This document shows, one piece after another, positions 44,123-51,959 of a stretch of 64,000 bases of DNA. Positions within the stretch are counted from its first letter, which is position 1, and each line of letters starts with the position of its first letter. Position numbers and translations under genes: made by a program. Location: the NCBI GenBank assembly GCA_027365105.1, contig DAHXNZ010000001.1, forward strand, positions 62,001 through 126,000. The letters run 5' to 3'. Origin of the DNA: Thermoplasmata archaeon. Its GTDB lineage: Archaea > Thermoplasmatota > Thermoplasmata > Lutacidiplasmatales > UBA184. The notes under the pieces were generated by a model that saw nothing but the letters and a program-made list of their open reading frames with translations, was not told where the DNA came from and searched no databases.

Positions 44123-44394
44123 ATGGTGAAGGACACCGAACTCTACCGCCGCCTGCTGGGAATAGTCGCGCCGTGGACCGTCGGTCGGGTCGAAATGGAC
44201 TCGAAGGAACGCCGGGGTGACGTCTGGGCCGCCCACCCCGCAGGGGAGGGTGGCCTTGCCCGGACTGCTAGCAGTCCCTCTACCTCTTCGACCATGCCGA
44301 GGAGCATGTCTGGCGCCATCTCGACAGCTGCGCCCTTCACACCCTCCTCCATGCTTGGGTCCCCAGCGTGGAGTGCCCCCTGCATGGGCTTTGA
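44123..44394 (+). pseudogene. ISL3-family transposase fragment (N-terminal, frameshifted)
   Basis: The first frame gives 'LYRRLLGIVAPWTVGRVEMD', the usual ISL3 N-terminus. The second frame gives 'VWRHLDSCALHTLLHAWVPS' then 'CPLHGL', the conserved segment after the zinc finger, ending at a stop. The catalytic DDE domain is missing. A relic of an insertion in the cargo zone. Confidence 0.75.
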
Positions 44395-44564
44395 ATCCAA
44401 ACCCCCCCTGAGCCCCCGCTTCCGATTCACGACCTGGGGGTTTCGATTCACGCGGAACGCCCACTGGGCTTTGAAAAAGGATGGCCGCTCCTGATCCGAT
44501 TCGATTTCAAGCTGACCTATTTGATTTCACTACGGTCGGGCTTCGCGGTAGCTCCGCTCGACGT

Positions 44565-45323
44565 CTACTTGACCCATTCGTTGAGTATGTCGAGAACCAT
44601 CCCAACGGAGGCAGTTGCGTCGGGCATCGCAACCGGGGTGTACTTTTGATGGGAGCCCGTGTTTCGGAGGTACAAGAATGAGGCCGTCAGCCGGTGCCAA
44701 GCCGCCAGCCCCAGATCGGCCTCTAAGTGCTGCCTGACTGTCGGGTCGAGTAGCACCGTCCCTAGAGGCTTCTCGTCCAAGGAACTGGGCCACCACGAGC
44801 CATTGCCCTTCACCTTCAGAACCCCGTCCAGGACCTTGCCCGCCAAGGAGACGGTGGCCGACGGCAACTGGTGCCGCAGTACGGTGAGCATTTCGTCCAC
44901 ATCGTAGAGCACAAGCTTCCCAAGCACTGTCGAATCGAGGATCGCCAAGGCGGCTTCCGCCAGGGCGAACTCTTCCGCGGCGTTGGTCGCGCGTTGCACT
45001 GGGACGTATGTCACGGTCTCGGGAAGCAGCAGACCCGGCTGCGCCGGTCCGAGCGTCAGGAAAGTAACGCCTTCCCATCGGACCCGCCTTGCGTCGAACC
45101 CACCGGCGGACACCTTGAGTTGGAACTGAACTCTTACCAGCGCGGGGAGGGGGCGTCGCAGGTCGAAGACGGCCGAACCATCCGCGGCTGCTGCCTTGGT
45201 GACCGGCTTGGCCCCAAGGTGCCGGAGCCGAAGGACCTCGAACGTCCATCCTCCCTCTGAAACCCTCCCGTCCGGCAATACGGCAAGGAAACGAACGGGT
45301 TGCACGGCTTGTCGCTGGATCAT
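44565..45323 (-). CDS. Uncharacterised 252-aa cargo protein
   Basis: Start at the ATG at 45323, placed by a TATA-like element 28 nt upstream; the longer track start lies within a transposase remnant. The N-terminal half is beta-rich ('VRFLAVLPDGRVSEGGWTFE', 'LVRVQFQLKVSAGG'), and the C-terminal half is helical. It sits between two transposase scars. No family recognised. Confidence 0.5.
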   Translation of the reverse strand: MIQRQAVQPVRFLAVLPDGRVSEGGWTFEVLRLRHLGAKPVTKAAAADGSAVFDLRRPLPALVRVQFQLKVSAGGFDARRVRWEGVTFLTLGPAQPGLLLPETVTYVPVQRATNAAEEFALAEAALAILDSTVLGKLVLYDVDEMLTVLRHQLPSATVSLAGKVLDGVLKVKGNGSWWPSSLDEKPLGTVLLDPTVRQHLEADLGLAAWHRLTASFLYLRNTGSHQKYTPVAMPDATASVGMVLDILNEWVK

Positions 45324-45343
45324 GGTCGAAAGGGGATGCGACC

Positions 45344-45682
45344 TCACTCTATAGGCCTGCGGTCCCCAAACTCCGCGGAGATGCCGCTCTCGAACATCTC
45401 GTGGACTACGACCGTGAGGGTGTAGCAGATGAGCTTGCACAGAATCTCGTTAACCTGAGCGACGTGGGTCCGGGAACGGACATGCTCCCCGAACTTCCGC
45501 TTGAGCGCGGAGAAGGCCGACTCCACGTTGGACCGGGGGTGGTACCGGCAGTCGAACTCCTCCCGGTTCGCTTGGAAGAGGTGGTAGGCCTTGCGCCACG
45601 CGGCCGAGCCCTGACCGGCGCCGGTCGAGTTCGACTTGAACGGGATGAGCGCCGGCGCCCTGCCGTGGCTAACCCAATCGGG
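45344..45682 (-). pseudogene. IS4/IS5-type DDE transposase fragment (C-terminal)
   Basis: An open frame of about 110 codons gives 'RSNVESAFSALKRKFGEHVR' and 'VNEILCKLICYTLTVV', the C-terminal glutamate-containing region of DDE transposases found in many archaea. The N-terminal two thirds are absent. The promoter of the neighbouring 252-aa gene lies at its 3' edge. Confidence 0.75.
45349..45354 (-). promoter_or_regulatory. TATA-like element for the 252-aa cargo gene
   Basis: CTATAG on the minus strand about 28 nt before the ATG at 45323, consistent with a leaderless transcript. Confidence 0.45.
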
Positions 45683-45710
45683 TCACATTGCGTTGCACGA
45701 AACGTAGGTT

Positions 45711-45744
45711 AGGAGTCTATTCATAACAATGTGAATAGACTCCT
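45711..45744. repeat. 13-bp perfect inverted repeat (hairpin)
   Basis: AGGAGTCTATTCA and TGAATAGACTCCT around an 8-nt loop (taacaatg), in a locally A/T-rich island beside the transposase fragment. It may be a terminator hairpin, an IS end or an operator for the 45816 ORF. Confidence 0.6.
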
Positions 45745-45815
45745 TAGTCCCCCAACGATCAACCTTTTGGTAGACCCACCCGAAGGGTATTTCCTGATGA
45801 AAACCATCTGGGTGC

Positions 45816-46070
45816 ATGGACGTCCCTGATTGTATCCACCAAGCCGCCGAGGAATGCATGAAGAAAGGAACTGGGTCGCTCTTTGCCATCGTGCTTACAA
45901 ACCCTGAACTCGACAACTGCCCAAGTGCCAAGATGGGATGCCCCACTTGCTCACTTGCAATTGCCTACCTTCGGGCGCGACATCTGAATCTGAACGACGG
46001 CCCCAATGGCGCGAATCAACTGTTCAGGAACCTGCTAGCGCAGCAGGGGAGACCCTGCAACCACTTGTAG
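45816..46070 (+). CDS. Small Cys-containing hypothetical protein
   Basis: 84 aa with five cysteines in 'DCIHQAAEECM' and 'CPSAKMGCPTC', possibly metal-binding. Coding G+C is low compared with neighbours, suggesting a foreign origin. No family recognised; existence is moderately supported by its protein-like composition. Confidence 0.4.
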   Translation: MDVPDCIHQAAEECMKKGTGSLFAIVLTNPELDNCPSAKMGCPTCSLAIAYLRARHLNLNDGPNGANQLFRNLLAQQGRPCNHL

Positions 46071-46138
46071 CCTTTCAGGCCAGTAGGGCTTTTACTGAGA
46101 AGGGGTCCTTCCTTGGCTTGGCTGAATGCCTCCCGACC

Positions 46139-47128
46139 TTACCTGGACACCTTGAGCGTAGTTTGTTTCGGGGCCGCCGGACTGACTTTGTGGGCGGGAC
46201 GGCGTACAGGGGCGCTGAGCCGTTCGAATCGGAACCTTGAGCCTCGAAGGTAATCCTCACGAATCTCAAAGGCCAGCCATCGCCGGTTGACGGCCTCGGC
46301 CACCTCCCCGGTTACATTGCTCCCCGCGAAGGGATCCAGGACAACGTCCTCTTCATCGGTAAGGAACTCTATGAAGAACCTGGGAAGCCTCGCCGGAAAC
46401 CGGGCCGGGTGAGGCTTCACCCCTTCTCGCGTGCAAGCACGGAGGTACCAACTGTTGGACTCGGTGTTAGCAATCTCGATCAGATTGGGGGGTATGGCCC
46501 CGCCGTTGTCCTTCTGAAACTTACTGGAGATGTCCCAGCCTGACGGTCTCAACTTCGCCTTGTAACCGTTTCGAATGAGTTGGACCATCGAGTCGCTGTA
46601 CTTCTCGAGGACATTCCTGTTGCTGGCTTTGGGGTTGGAAGATTTGGACATCCACCAGATCGGGTCGACCGCATCCTTGACCCGGATCCGTCGAACGTTT
46701 ACCCACTCTGCCGGGGAGGGAAGACGCGAAGGGTTGTACCAGAAGAAGTCCTGACAGAGCTTGAAGCCCATCCTGGCCAGGTCGAGGAGCAACTCGTATT
46801 GGTACAGCGACCGGGTCGGCTCCCCAGGGTTCCAGCTTCCACCGATGTCCACGACCAGGCTGCCGTTTTCCTTCAGGACCCGCTTGAACTCCTGAGCGAA
46901 TGGGCGGAACCAGAGGACATACTCCTCCGCAGGGACGTTACCGTATTCCTTCTTCCGCCTCAGTGCAAACGGCGGTGAGGTCACGATCAGATCTATCGAT
47001 TCAGCAGGAAGCTGAGCCAACAGCCTCGTGGAGTCGCCGAGGACGGCTGAACCCAGGTCGGTGCTGTAATAGGGCTTGGGCAGCCCCATCTCCTGGGCCA
47101 AGCTCTCGCCGCCCTTTGGGCTCACCAT
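46139..47128 (-). CDS. Site-specific DNA methyltransferase (N4-cytosine/N6-adenine, beta class)
   Basis: 329 aa. The catalytic motif IV 'DLIVTSPPFAL' comes first and the SAM-binding 'DPFAGSNVTGEVAE' near the C-terminus, the beta-class order. TSPP is most often found in N4-cytosine enzymes. A central variable region ('RPSGWDISSKF') probably holds target recognition. It lies 9 nt after the restriction gene on the same strand, making a type II-like restriction-modification pair. Confidence 0.92.
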   Translation of the reverse strand: MVSPKGGESLAQEMGLPKPYYSTDLGSAVLGDSTRLLAQLPAESIDLIVTSPPFALRRKKEYGNVPAEEYVLWFRPFAQEFKRVLKENGSLVVDIGGSWNPGEPTRSLYQYELLLDLARMGFKLCQDFFWYNPSRLPSPAEWVNVRRIRVKDAVDPIWWMSKSSNPKASNRNVLEKYSDSMVQLIRNGYKAKLRPSGWDISSKFQKDNGGAIPPNLIEIANTESNSWYLRACTREGVKPHPARFPARLPRFFIEFLTDEEDVVLDPFAGSNVTGEVAEAVNRRWLAFEIREDYLRGSRFRFERLSAPVRRPAHKVSPAAPKQTTLKVSR

Positions 47129-47137
47129 CGCGTGGGC

Positions 47138-48508
47138 CTAGTTACCCAGCGCTTTAAGTCTCATCGCACGCTGAGCATGCTGCCGAAGCACTTGCCCGAT
47201 GGATGACGGGTCCCTGACTATCCGAGCCAGATCCCGTCCATCAAGAAGAACCAAAGTCGTGGACGAGCGGCCCATCTCACTCTCGGCCAGGTCAGACGCG
47301 GGTTTGGCGAATCTCCCTGTCGTCACGATCATTACCACATTTGCCCTTGTGTGGCCCACGATGCCAAGCTCTCGGGCGACGTCGTCATGACCTACCGTCG
47401 GGGTGTTCTTGCACTGTATCTGCCACCGGGTGAACACGTAGTTCATCCCATCAGCCAGAACATCGACCTCTGCGCCCCCGGTGTCCGCCGCCCTTCTCCT
47501 CCAATGAGTCACCCTAAGCCCCAGTAGGCGGCACAAGTGGATGGCCAGCATCTCCAAGGCGAGTCCCTTCTTGTGCCGATCCGGGTCTCCGAGGTCGATC
47601 ATCACTCGGTCAATGGGCACGTCAAGGCGCACCCGTGGGAAGCCTCCCGAAAGGGCGAGTGCATCCAGGATTGGCCCGATGAACTCTACCCGAAACTTTT
47701 CGGTCGTTCGGATGAGGTGAGCCTTCGCCCCCCGCCCCGCGGTAGACTTTTCGACCTCGATGTAACCGAGATCACGAAGCGGGTAGAGGACCTGTTCCCT
47801 CAGGTTCTTTAGATCGAACTCGACATGCGACATCGAGGTCGCGTGCTCTCGGACCTTGGACGACGGAATGGCGTCCTGGGGATTGATGGCTGCCAGGGCT
47901 CGGATGAAAGCCCTCATCTCTGGTCGGAACTCGTCAAGTCGGTCCACATCGTCGAGCCCGTAACCGATCAGGTCGCGAACCCTCCCGTCGTCGATGATCA
48001 TCCGGTCATCGATCACCCCGGCTTGTTGAAGCCAGAGCTTCATGGTCGAAATGTGGACGGCGGAAGGAGGAACGTGGATCCCGACCGATTCGAGTTCCTT
48101 CGCCAGGGCCTGTAACGTAGGCTCGATCTTCAGATGCTGAAGGTGCCGTATTGCTCTTAGAAGATCCAGACCCCTCAGATGGAGAAGGATGTGCTTCGCC
48201 AGTATCCGGTAAAGGTCTGTGGCGGATGCCCGAGCTTCGAAGAGCTCGCGGCCCTTTGCCGTGAGTTGTTCATCAGATCCCGTCAATCCGTAGGCTCGCA
48301 GCGAAAGACGTACATTCTTGGCGATGTCTAACTGGGCATCCCTGTCGAGTCCGGCGTGTTTGGAGAAGAATTCCAGCCTAACTGCCTCGGTAAATTCCGG
48401 GGTCGTTCCTCCATTCTCCTTGAGAAGCTCGAGGATCCGAGGAAGCTGGACCTGACTGGGGCTGAAGTTGACCCCGAATGGGAGATCAGACTTACGCTGC
48501 TTCGCCAC
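47138..48508 (-). CDS. Restriction endonuclease with C-terminal Mrr-like nuclease domain
   Basis: 456 aa. The N-terminal about 270 residues contain winged-helix-like segments. From residue about 320, 'KKGLALEMLAIHLCRLLGL', 'GGAEVDVLAD' and 'WQIQCKN' form the PD-(D/E)xK core (E, D, QxK) of the Mrr family. It should cut the DNA that the partner methyltransferase protects. It is upstream of the methyltransferase, an order that needs some control to avoid self-damage on transfer. Confidence 0.82.
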   Translation of the reverse strand: MAKQRKSDLPFGVNFSPSQVQLPRILELLKENGGTTPEFTEAVRLEFFSKHAGLDRDAQLDIAKNVRLSLRAYGLTGSDEQLTAKGRELFEARASATDLYRILAKHILLHLRGLDLLRAIRHLQHLKIEPTLQALAKELESVGIHVPPSAVHISTMKLWLQQAGVIDDRMIIDDGRVRDLIGYGLDDVDRLDEFRPEMRAFIRALAAINPQDAIPSSKVREHATSMSHVEFDLKNLREQVLYPLRDLGYIEVEKSTAGRGAKAHLIRTTEKFRVEFIGPILDALALSGGFPRVRLDVPIDRVMIDLGDPDRHKKGLALEMLAIHLCRLLGLRVTHWRRRAADTGGAEVDVLADGMNYVFTRWQIQCKNTPTVGHDDVARELGIVGHTRANVVMIVTTGRFAKPASDLAESEMGRSSTTLVLLDGRDLARIVRDPSSIGQVLRQHAQRAMRLKALGN

Positions 48509-48695
48509 GATCGTCCTGCTGGATGGCCCCGAGCCAACGCCGCGAGGCGGCCCCCTCAGCGACTGCCTGGAGATGCTCGCTCACCGAAGCCATCCTCTGA
48601 CGGTGGACCTACTCTGAGCCAGGAACGGTAGGCAGACCCCGCAGGTACGGCGGGAGGTCGGTGCCGAATGCGAGAATCAGCAGTGGATCCCTCCA

Positions 48696-48941
48696 CTACC
48701 TGTCCCCCTCCCTGCGCTTCCGCTCCGGCATCGTCACCGTGCCGGGCGGCAACGGGATCTGGCCGCCGTGCGCAGCCTTGTAGCGCTCCAGCTTCTCTCG
48801 AGAGGCTTCGCGAATGAAGTCGATCGAACTCAACCAGCCGCCGTCAGCTCTCACGACCTCACCAATCTCTCGGTAGAGCGTGGCAGGCAAAGTTACGGTC
48901 ACTTTCTCTACCGGCACCCGCGTTCTAGTCGGAGCCGGCAT
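48696..48941 (-). CDS. Ribbon-helix-helix transcriptional regulator
   Basis: 81 aa. 'EKVTVTLPATLYREIGEVV' followed by 'WLSSIDFIREASREKLERYK' is a full RHH unit (strand, helix, turn, helix). It shares a TATA region with the divergent plus-strand operon, where a perfect palindrome lies. Likely represses one or both directions. Confidence 0.82.
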   Translation of the reverse strand: MPAPTRTRVPVEKVTVTLPATLYREIGEVVRADGGWLSSIDFIREASREKLERYKAAHGGQIPLPPGTVTMPERKRREGDR

Positions 48942-48965
48942 GGGCCGCCTACTGCGCCAGCCATC

Positions 48966-48974
48966 TTTTATATG
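48966..48974. promoter_or_regulatory. Bidirectional TATA element between two RHH genes
   Basis: TTTTATATG (CATATAAAA on the other strand). Both genes start about 28-33 nt from it, 48941 on the minus and 48998 on the plus strand, so one A/T island serves two leaderless promoters. Confidence 0.65.
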
Positions 48975-48980
48975 AGTGAT

Positions 48981-48998
48981 TCTGTAGCCTACTACAGA
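48981..48998. promoter_or_regulatory. Palindromic operator TCTGTAG-ccta-CTACAGA
   Basis: Perfect 7-bp arms with a 4-nt spacer, lying between the TATA box and the plus-strand start codon. A bound dimer would block the transcription start. Candidate site for either neighbouring RHH protein. Confidence 0.65.
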
Positions 48999-49189
48999 TG
49001 TCTGCTGATGGCGATAGGGAAGGATCGAACACGAAGAACGGTGCTACCATCGTTGTCCCACGGAAGCTGAAACTCCGACTTGACTCCATCCGCGACGGCC
49101 GCCCCCGCTGGGTGGTCATCGAGCACCTCCTCGATGAACACGAGCGTCACAGTGCGCCCAGAACCACGACAGCGGAGGTCTGCCCATGA
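48998..49189 (+). CDS. Second small RHH-like protein, first gene of the integrase operon
   Basis: 63 aa. 'NGATIVVPRKLKLRLDSIRD' then 'RWVVIEHLLDEHE' fits a minimal RHH unit. It starts at or just after the predicted transcription start (leaderless). It opens a run of about 20 mostly overlapping small genes that ends with the integrase. Confidence 0.6.
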   Translation: MSADGDREGSNTKNGATIVVPRKLKLRLDSIRDGRPRWVVIEHLLDEHERHSAPRTTTAEVCP

Positions 49190-49530
49190 GTGGCAGAGGC
49201 TTCACGCCCTCGAATCTCAGGGACCCAATCTGCCCGTCCTGCCGTTGCCCGGCCGACCCTCACCCGCGGGTCATCTGCGAGCTGTGCGGCCGCGAGTTTA
49301 GCCATGTCAACTCGATTCGACTGCACTCATCCATCGCCCACGGGCTCGGGCCACTGCAGGCCAGCGCCCTTGCCCTTAGGGCAAAGCACGCCGCACGGGG
49401 CTGGCCAGTGGGCCCGCTCCCCTCCTCACTTGCCGCTGACTCGGGACGCCCGTCGCACACCGGGCGAGCCCTGCAGGGGGGCTCCGCACCATCCCGGCCC
49501 TCCTGCCCCAAGGGGGAGGCGGTCGCATGA
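49186..49530 (+). CDS. C2H2 zinc-finger protein
   Basis: 114 aa. 'CELCGREFSHVNSIRLHSSIAHG' is a single classical C2H2 finger, preceded by 'CPSCRCPADPH', a possible second zinc site. The C-terminal half is basic, Pro/Ser-rich and probably disordered. DNA binding is likely; such single-finger proteins are common in archaeal viruses. ATGA-coupled to both neighbours. Confidence 0.72.
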   Translation: MSGRGFTPSNLRDPICPSCRCPADPHPRVICELCGREFSHVNSIRLHSSIAHGLGPLQASALALRAKHAARGWPVGPLPSSLAADSGRPSHTGRALQGGSAPSRPSCPKGEAVA

Positions 49531-49736
49531 GCTCCCCCGAAGCTGAACTCGTCCAATCCCCCATCGAACGGCTCGCAGAGGAGACCCCCCACAGACGGCC
49601 AACGGCTGGCGAGTTGCTGGTCGTCGGCCTGATGGTCGCGTTCACCGGTTTCGCTGCCATCTGGATCCTTCCCTACATCGCACTCTCGGACCGACTTCGA
49701 CGATATCGCGCCCGACTCGGAGGCCCTCACCGATGA
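49527..49736 (+). CDS. Small single-span membrane protein
   Basis: 69 aa. One helix ('ELLVVGLMVAFTGFAAIWILPYIAL') is followed by a basic tail ending 'GGPHR', the same ending as the next gene product because of a 26-bp direct repeat. Confidence 0.5.
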   Translation: MSSPEAELVQSPIERLAEETPHRRPTAGELLVVGLMVAFTGFAAIWILPYIALSDRLRRYRARLGGPHR

Positions 49737-49743
49737 GCGGCGC
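49718..49743 (+). repeat. 26-bp direct repeat, copy 1
   Basis: CGGAGGCCCTCACCGATGAGCGGCGC spans a stop codon and the next ATG. The identical 26 bp recur at 50281-50306 in the same relation to genes. Confidence 0.85.
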
Positions 49744-50299
49744 TACCCTCCCAGGCCGGCCAACCAACTACGGAGCAGGAGAGCCAGGCGAGCGCCTGAA
49801 CGGCCCCGCAGTCTCAGGATCCTGCGAGCATTGTATCCACCCTCTCTCAGACCACTTCGTTACAGCCCCCCTGGCGGGTGGCGAAGGCCACCTGCCGGCA
49901 GTGGAGTGCAGGGCGTGCGAACAGGAGAGACACAGGCTCGGGATTCGTGTTGGTTTGGCAATCTTCTCGTTCCTAACCTTCCTCGGTATCTTCAACGAGT
50001 TGCGCCTGACCTTCGGCTCGTACGCCTTTGCGGCGGTGAGTGTCTTCGGCCTATCTCTGGGGAGCACGTTAGCACTTTGGACTTTCCTCCTCGACCCGCG
50101 CTCACCTGAAAAGTTTGAAGTCGGCGATCACGAGAGCCAACGAGGCGCCGCTATACACAGTGGGAAGCGAGACGAAGCCAAAGGCGAGTCGGCTGAACAC
50201 CAGGGGAACGAGAAGCGCAGTGACGATCCCGAATACCGGGATCACGTTGAGAGCAAGATCCTCAGACTGTACCGCTGCAACGGAGGCCCTCACCGATGA
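49733..50299 (+). CDS. Zinc-ribbon membrane protein
   Basis: 188 aa. An N-terminal 'CEHCIHPLSDH' with 'CRACEQ' is a likely zinc site, followed by two helices ('GLAIFSFLTFLGIFN', 'FAAVSVFGLSLGSTLALWTF') and a charged tail. The N-terminus ('MSGATLPGRPTNYGAGEPGE') is closely related to the next protein, showing cassette duplication. Confidence 0.55.
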   Translation: MSGATLPGRPTNYGAGEPGERLNGPAVSGSCEHCIHPLSDHFVTAPLAGGEGHLPAVECRACEQERHRLGIRVGLAIFSFLTFLGIFNELRLTFGSYAFAAVSVFGLSLGSTLALWTFLLDPRSPEKFEVGDHESQRGAAIHSGKRDEAKGESAEHQGNEKRSDDPEYRDHVESKILRLYRCNGGPHR

Positions 50300-50306
50300 G
50301 CGGCGC
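50281..50306 (+). repeat. 26-bp direct repeat, copy 2
   Basis: Identical to 49718-49743. Recombination between copies would delete exactly one gene and keep the reading frame at the junction. Confidence 0.85.
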
Positions 50307-50568
50307 GATGCTATTCGGCCGAGTCACCACCTACGGGGATTGGGAGCCTGAAGAGCGCCCGGGCGACCCCGCAGTCATCGACTCCTGCGAGGACTGCAGC
50401 CACCCGCTCTCATCCCACTCCGTCACAGTCCTGGACCTCGAAGGTCGGTTGGTTGTCGCGACGGTCTGCCACACCCCGGTTGCGATCGACGGTCCAGGAT
50501 CCCGCCCTTGCTCTGCGGCCAGGGCGACGGGCCAGAACCCCAGCGGCGCCTGCGGGGTGCTCGCATGA
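50296..50568 (+). CDS. Small zinc-binding protein, paralogue of the preceding N-terminal domain
   Basis: 90 aa. 'MSGAMLFGRVTTYGDWEPEE' and 'CEDCSHPLSSHSVTV' mirror the previous gene, without its membrane part. Two more cysteines follow. Function unknown. Confidence 0.5.
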   Translation: MSGAMLFGRVTTYGDWEPEERPGDPAVIDSCEDCSHPLSSHSVTVLDLEGRLVVATVCHTPVAIDGPGSRPCSAARATGQNPSGACGVLA

Positions 50569-51578
50569 CCGTTCGGGTCGCCCTGACCTGTGTGGACTAC
50601 CCGCCTCACAGCAGCATGGCCCGGCACGCCGACGTCACTCGGCGAGCCCTGGACAGCGCAGGGATCCCGCACCGCACGATCCTACTACCTCGCCTCCTCG
50701 GCTCCAAATCTGGCGCCTACACTCGGCCGCTACGGTGGCAGGCCTCCACTGGGCTGCGGTTGGAGGACGGGGAGATCGGCCACGCGCTCCACCTCCAGGC
50801 TGCGGTCAGGGGGGCGTCGATCGTCCACTGCCACGGCCCCGTGCGCGTGGATCTACGGCCCAGCCTCGACCCGGAGGACATCCTATCCCACACGGTGGCC
50901 CGGATGGCCCTACGACGCGCCCGGGCCATCGTAACCAACACGTGGCAGGAGGTCGGCGAGCTGGGGCGCTTCTGCGGGAGGGGGGTCAGGGACAAGTCGA
51001 TCCCGATCGGGACGGCCGTAAGCGAGGAAGACTGGCCCTACCGCCCCGGGGCCGACCGGGACGTGGATGCCCTCTGGGTCGGCACGTTGTCCCCCCACAA
51101 GCGTCCCCTGGACTTCGTGGCGCTTGCTGGCCGCCGCCCCGACTGGACCTGCGCGATGGTTTGTTCCCCGCACATGCGATACCCTGAGCTCGCCCAGCAG
51201 GTCGAGCAGGCACGGCCTCCCAACCTCGCGATCATTCGGTCGCCAATCTCGGACGAGTCGCTGGCCCGAATCTACTCCCGGGCTCGGTGCTACGTCTCCA
51301 CGAGCTCGGCGGAGGGTTACCACCTCCCGCCGATAGAGAGCTACCTGAGCGGGTCGGCTGTAGCGCTGCCACGGATCCAGCCGTATCCCCAGATCTGGGG
51401 CTCGTGTCACGCCCGGGTCTACTGGTACGATCCCGCGCACTTTGACGCGACGGTCGCGGCCGCGATCGCTGCGGGTCCTGGGAGCCCGGACCCGGAGCTC
51501 GTGAGTCACTGGTCCGTCAGAGCGCTCGGGGAGAGACTTCGGGACGTCTACCAACGGATCGAACGAATGGGAGCGTAA
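50565..51578 (+). CDS. GT4-like (GT-B fold) glycosyltransferase
   Basis: 337 aa from the ATG overlapping the previous stop. The N-terminal Rossmann half includes 'GASIVHCHGPV' and the C-terminal half 'ALWVGTLSPHKRPLDFVALA', 'YVSTSSAEGYHLPPIESYLSG' (the E-x7-E type sugar-nucleotide site). It transfers a sugar from a nucleotide donor. Glycosyltransferases are common in archaeal viruses and may decorate the glycosylation-rich surface proteins of the same element. Confidence 0.78.
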   Translation: MTVRVALTCVDYPPHSSMARHADVTRRALDSAGIPHRTILLPRLLGSKSGAYTRPLRWQASTGLRLEDGEIGHALHLQAAVRGASIVHCHGPVRVDLRPSLDPEDILSHTVARMALRRARAIVTNTWQEVGELGRFCGRGVRDKSIPIGTAVSEEDWPYRPGADRDVDALWVGTLSPHKRPLDFVALAGRRPDWTCAMVCSPHMRYPELAQQVEQARPPNLAIIRSPISDESLARIYSRARCYVSTSSAEGYHLPPIESYLSGSAVALPRIQPYPQIWGSCHARVYWYDPAHFDATVAAAIAAGPGSPDPELVSHWSVRALGERLRDVYQRIERMGA

Positions 51579-51582
51579 CGGG

Positions 51583-51714
51583 ATGAACAACGACATCGAA
51601 CACTGGAGCCCGCGAGTGACACTGGCCTCCGCGGCTGTCGCCTCGGTCGAGGTGATCTTCGCCACCCTCGGAGCCCTAGCGAGCCGACTGAGATCGATCG
51701 CGGGAGGGCGCTGA
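51583..51714 (+). CDS. 43-aa hydrophobic protein
   Basis: Not in the ORF track. One hydrophobic helix ('VTLASAAVASVEVIFATLGALA') with a basic end. It starts 4 nt after the glycosyltransferase stop and shares a base with the next ATG (TGATG). Confidence 0.45.
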   Translation: MNNDIEHWSPRVTLASAAVASVEVIFATLGALASRLRSIAGGR

Positions 51715-51959
51715 TGGCGATGCGCCGAGACCTGGAGTTCTGCCCGGTCGGCCACTACGCCGTCCGGCGACTCGAGGAGGGACTGCTATACTGCGCAGCC
51801 TGCGGAGGGGCTCCCTGGCCGGCCGGCGAGGTAGAGATCGACGTCCGGAGGATCTGCCAGGGCCACCGAGACCGGAACGGCAGGCAGCACTACGCGCCCT
51901 GCCGAACGCTGAAGGAGCACCACCAGCGGTTCCTGAGGGAGGCGTCAGGGGGATGGTGA
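51714..51959 (+). CDS. Small zinc-ribbon protein
   Basis: 81 aa. 'FCPVGHYAVRRLEEGLLYCAACG' gives C-x3-H and CxxC pairs typical of a zinc ribbon; a third Cys/His-rich patch ('ICQGHRDRNGRQHYAPC') may bind a second metal. Confidence 0.5.
   Translation: MAMRRDLEFCPVGHYAVRRLEEGLLYCAACGGAPWPAGEVEIDVRRICQGHRDRNGRQHYAPCRTLKEHHQRFLREASGGW

Noticed and set aside
50102-50293. Hydrophobic 63-aa minus-strand ORF
   Set aside because: It looks membrane-like, but lies antisense inside the 49733 gene; no promoter or partner seen and sense-strand coupling is better supported.
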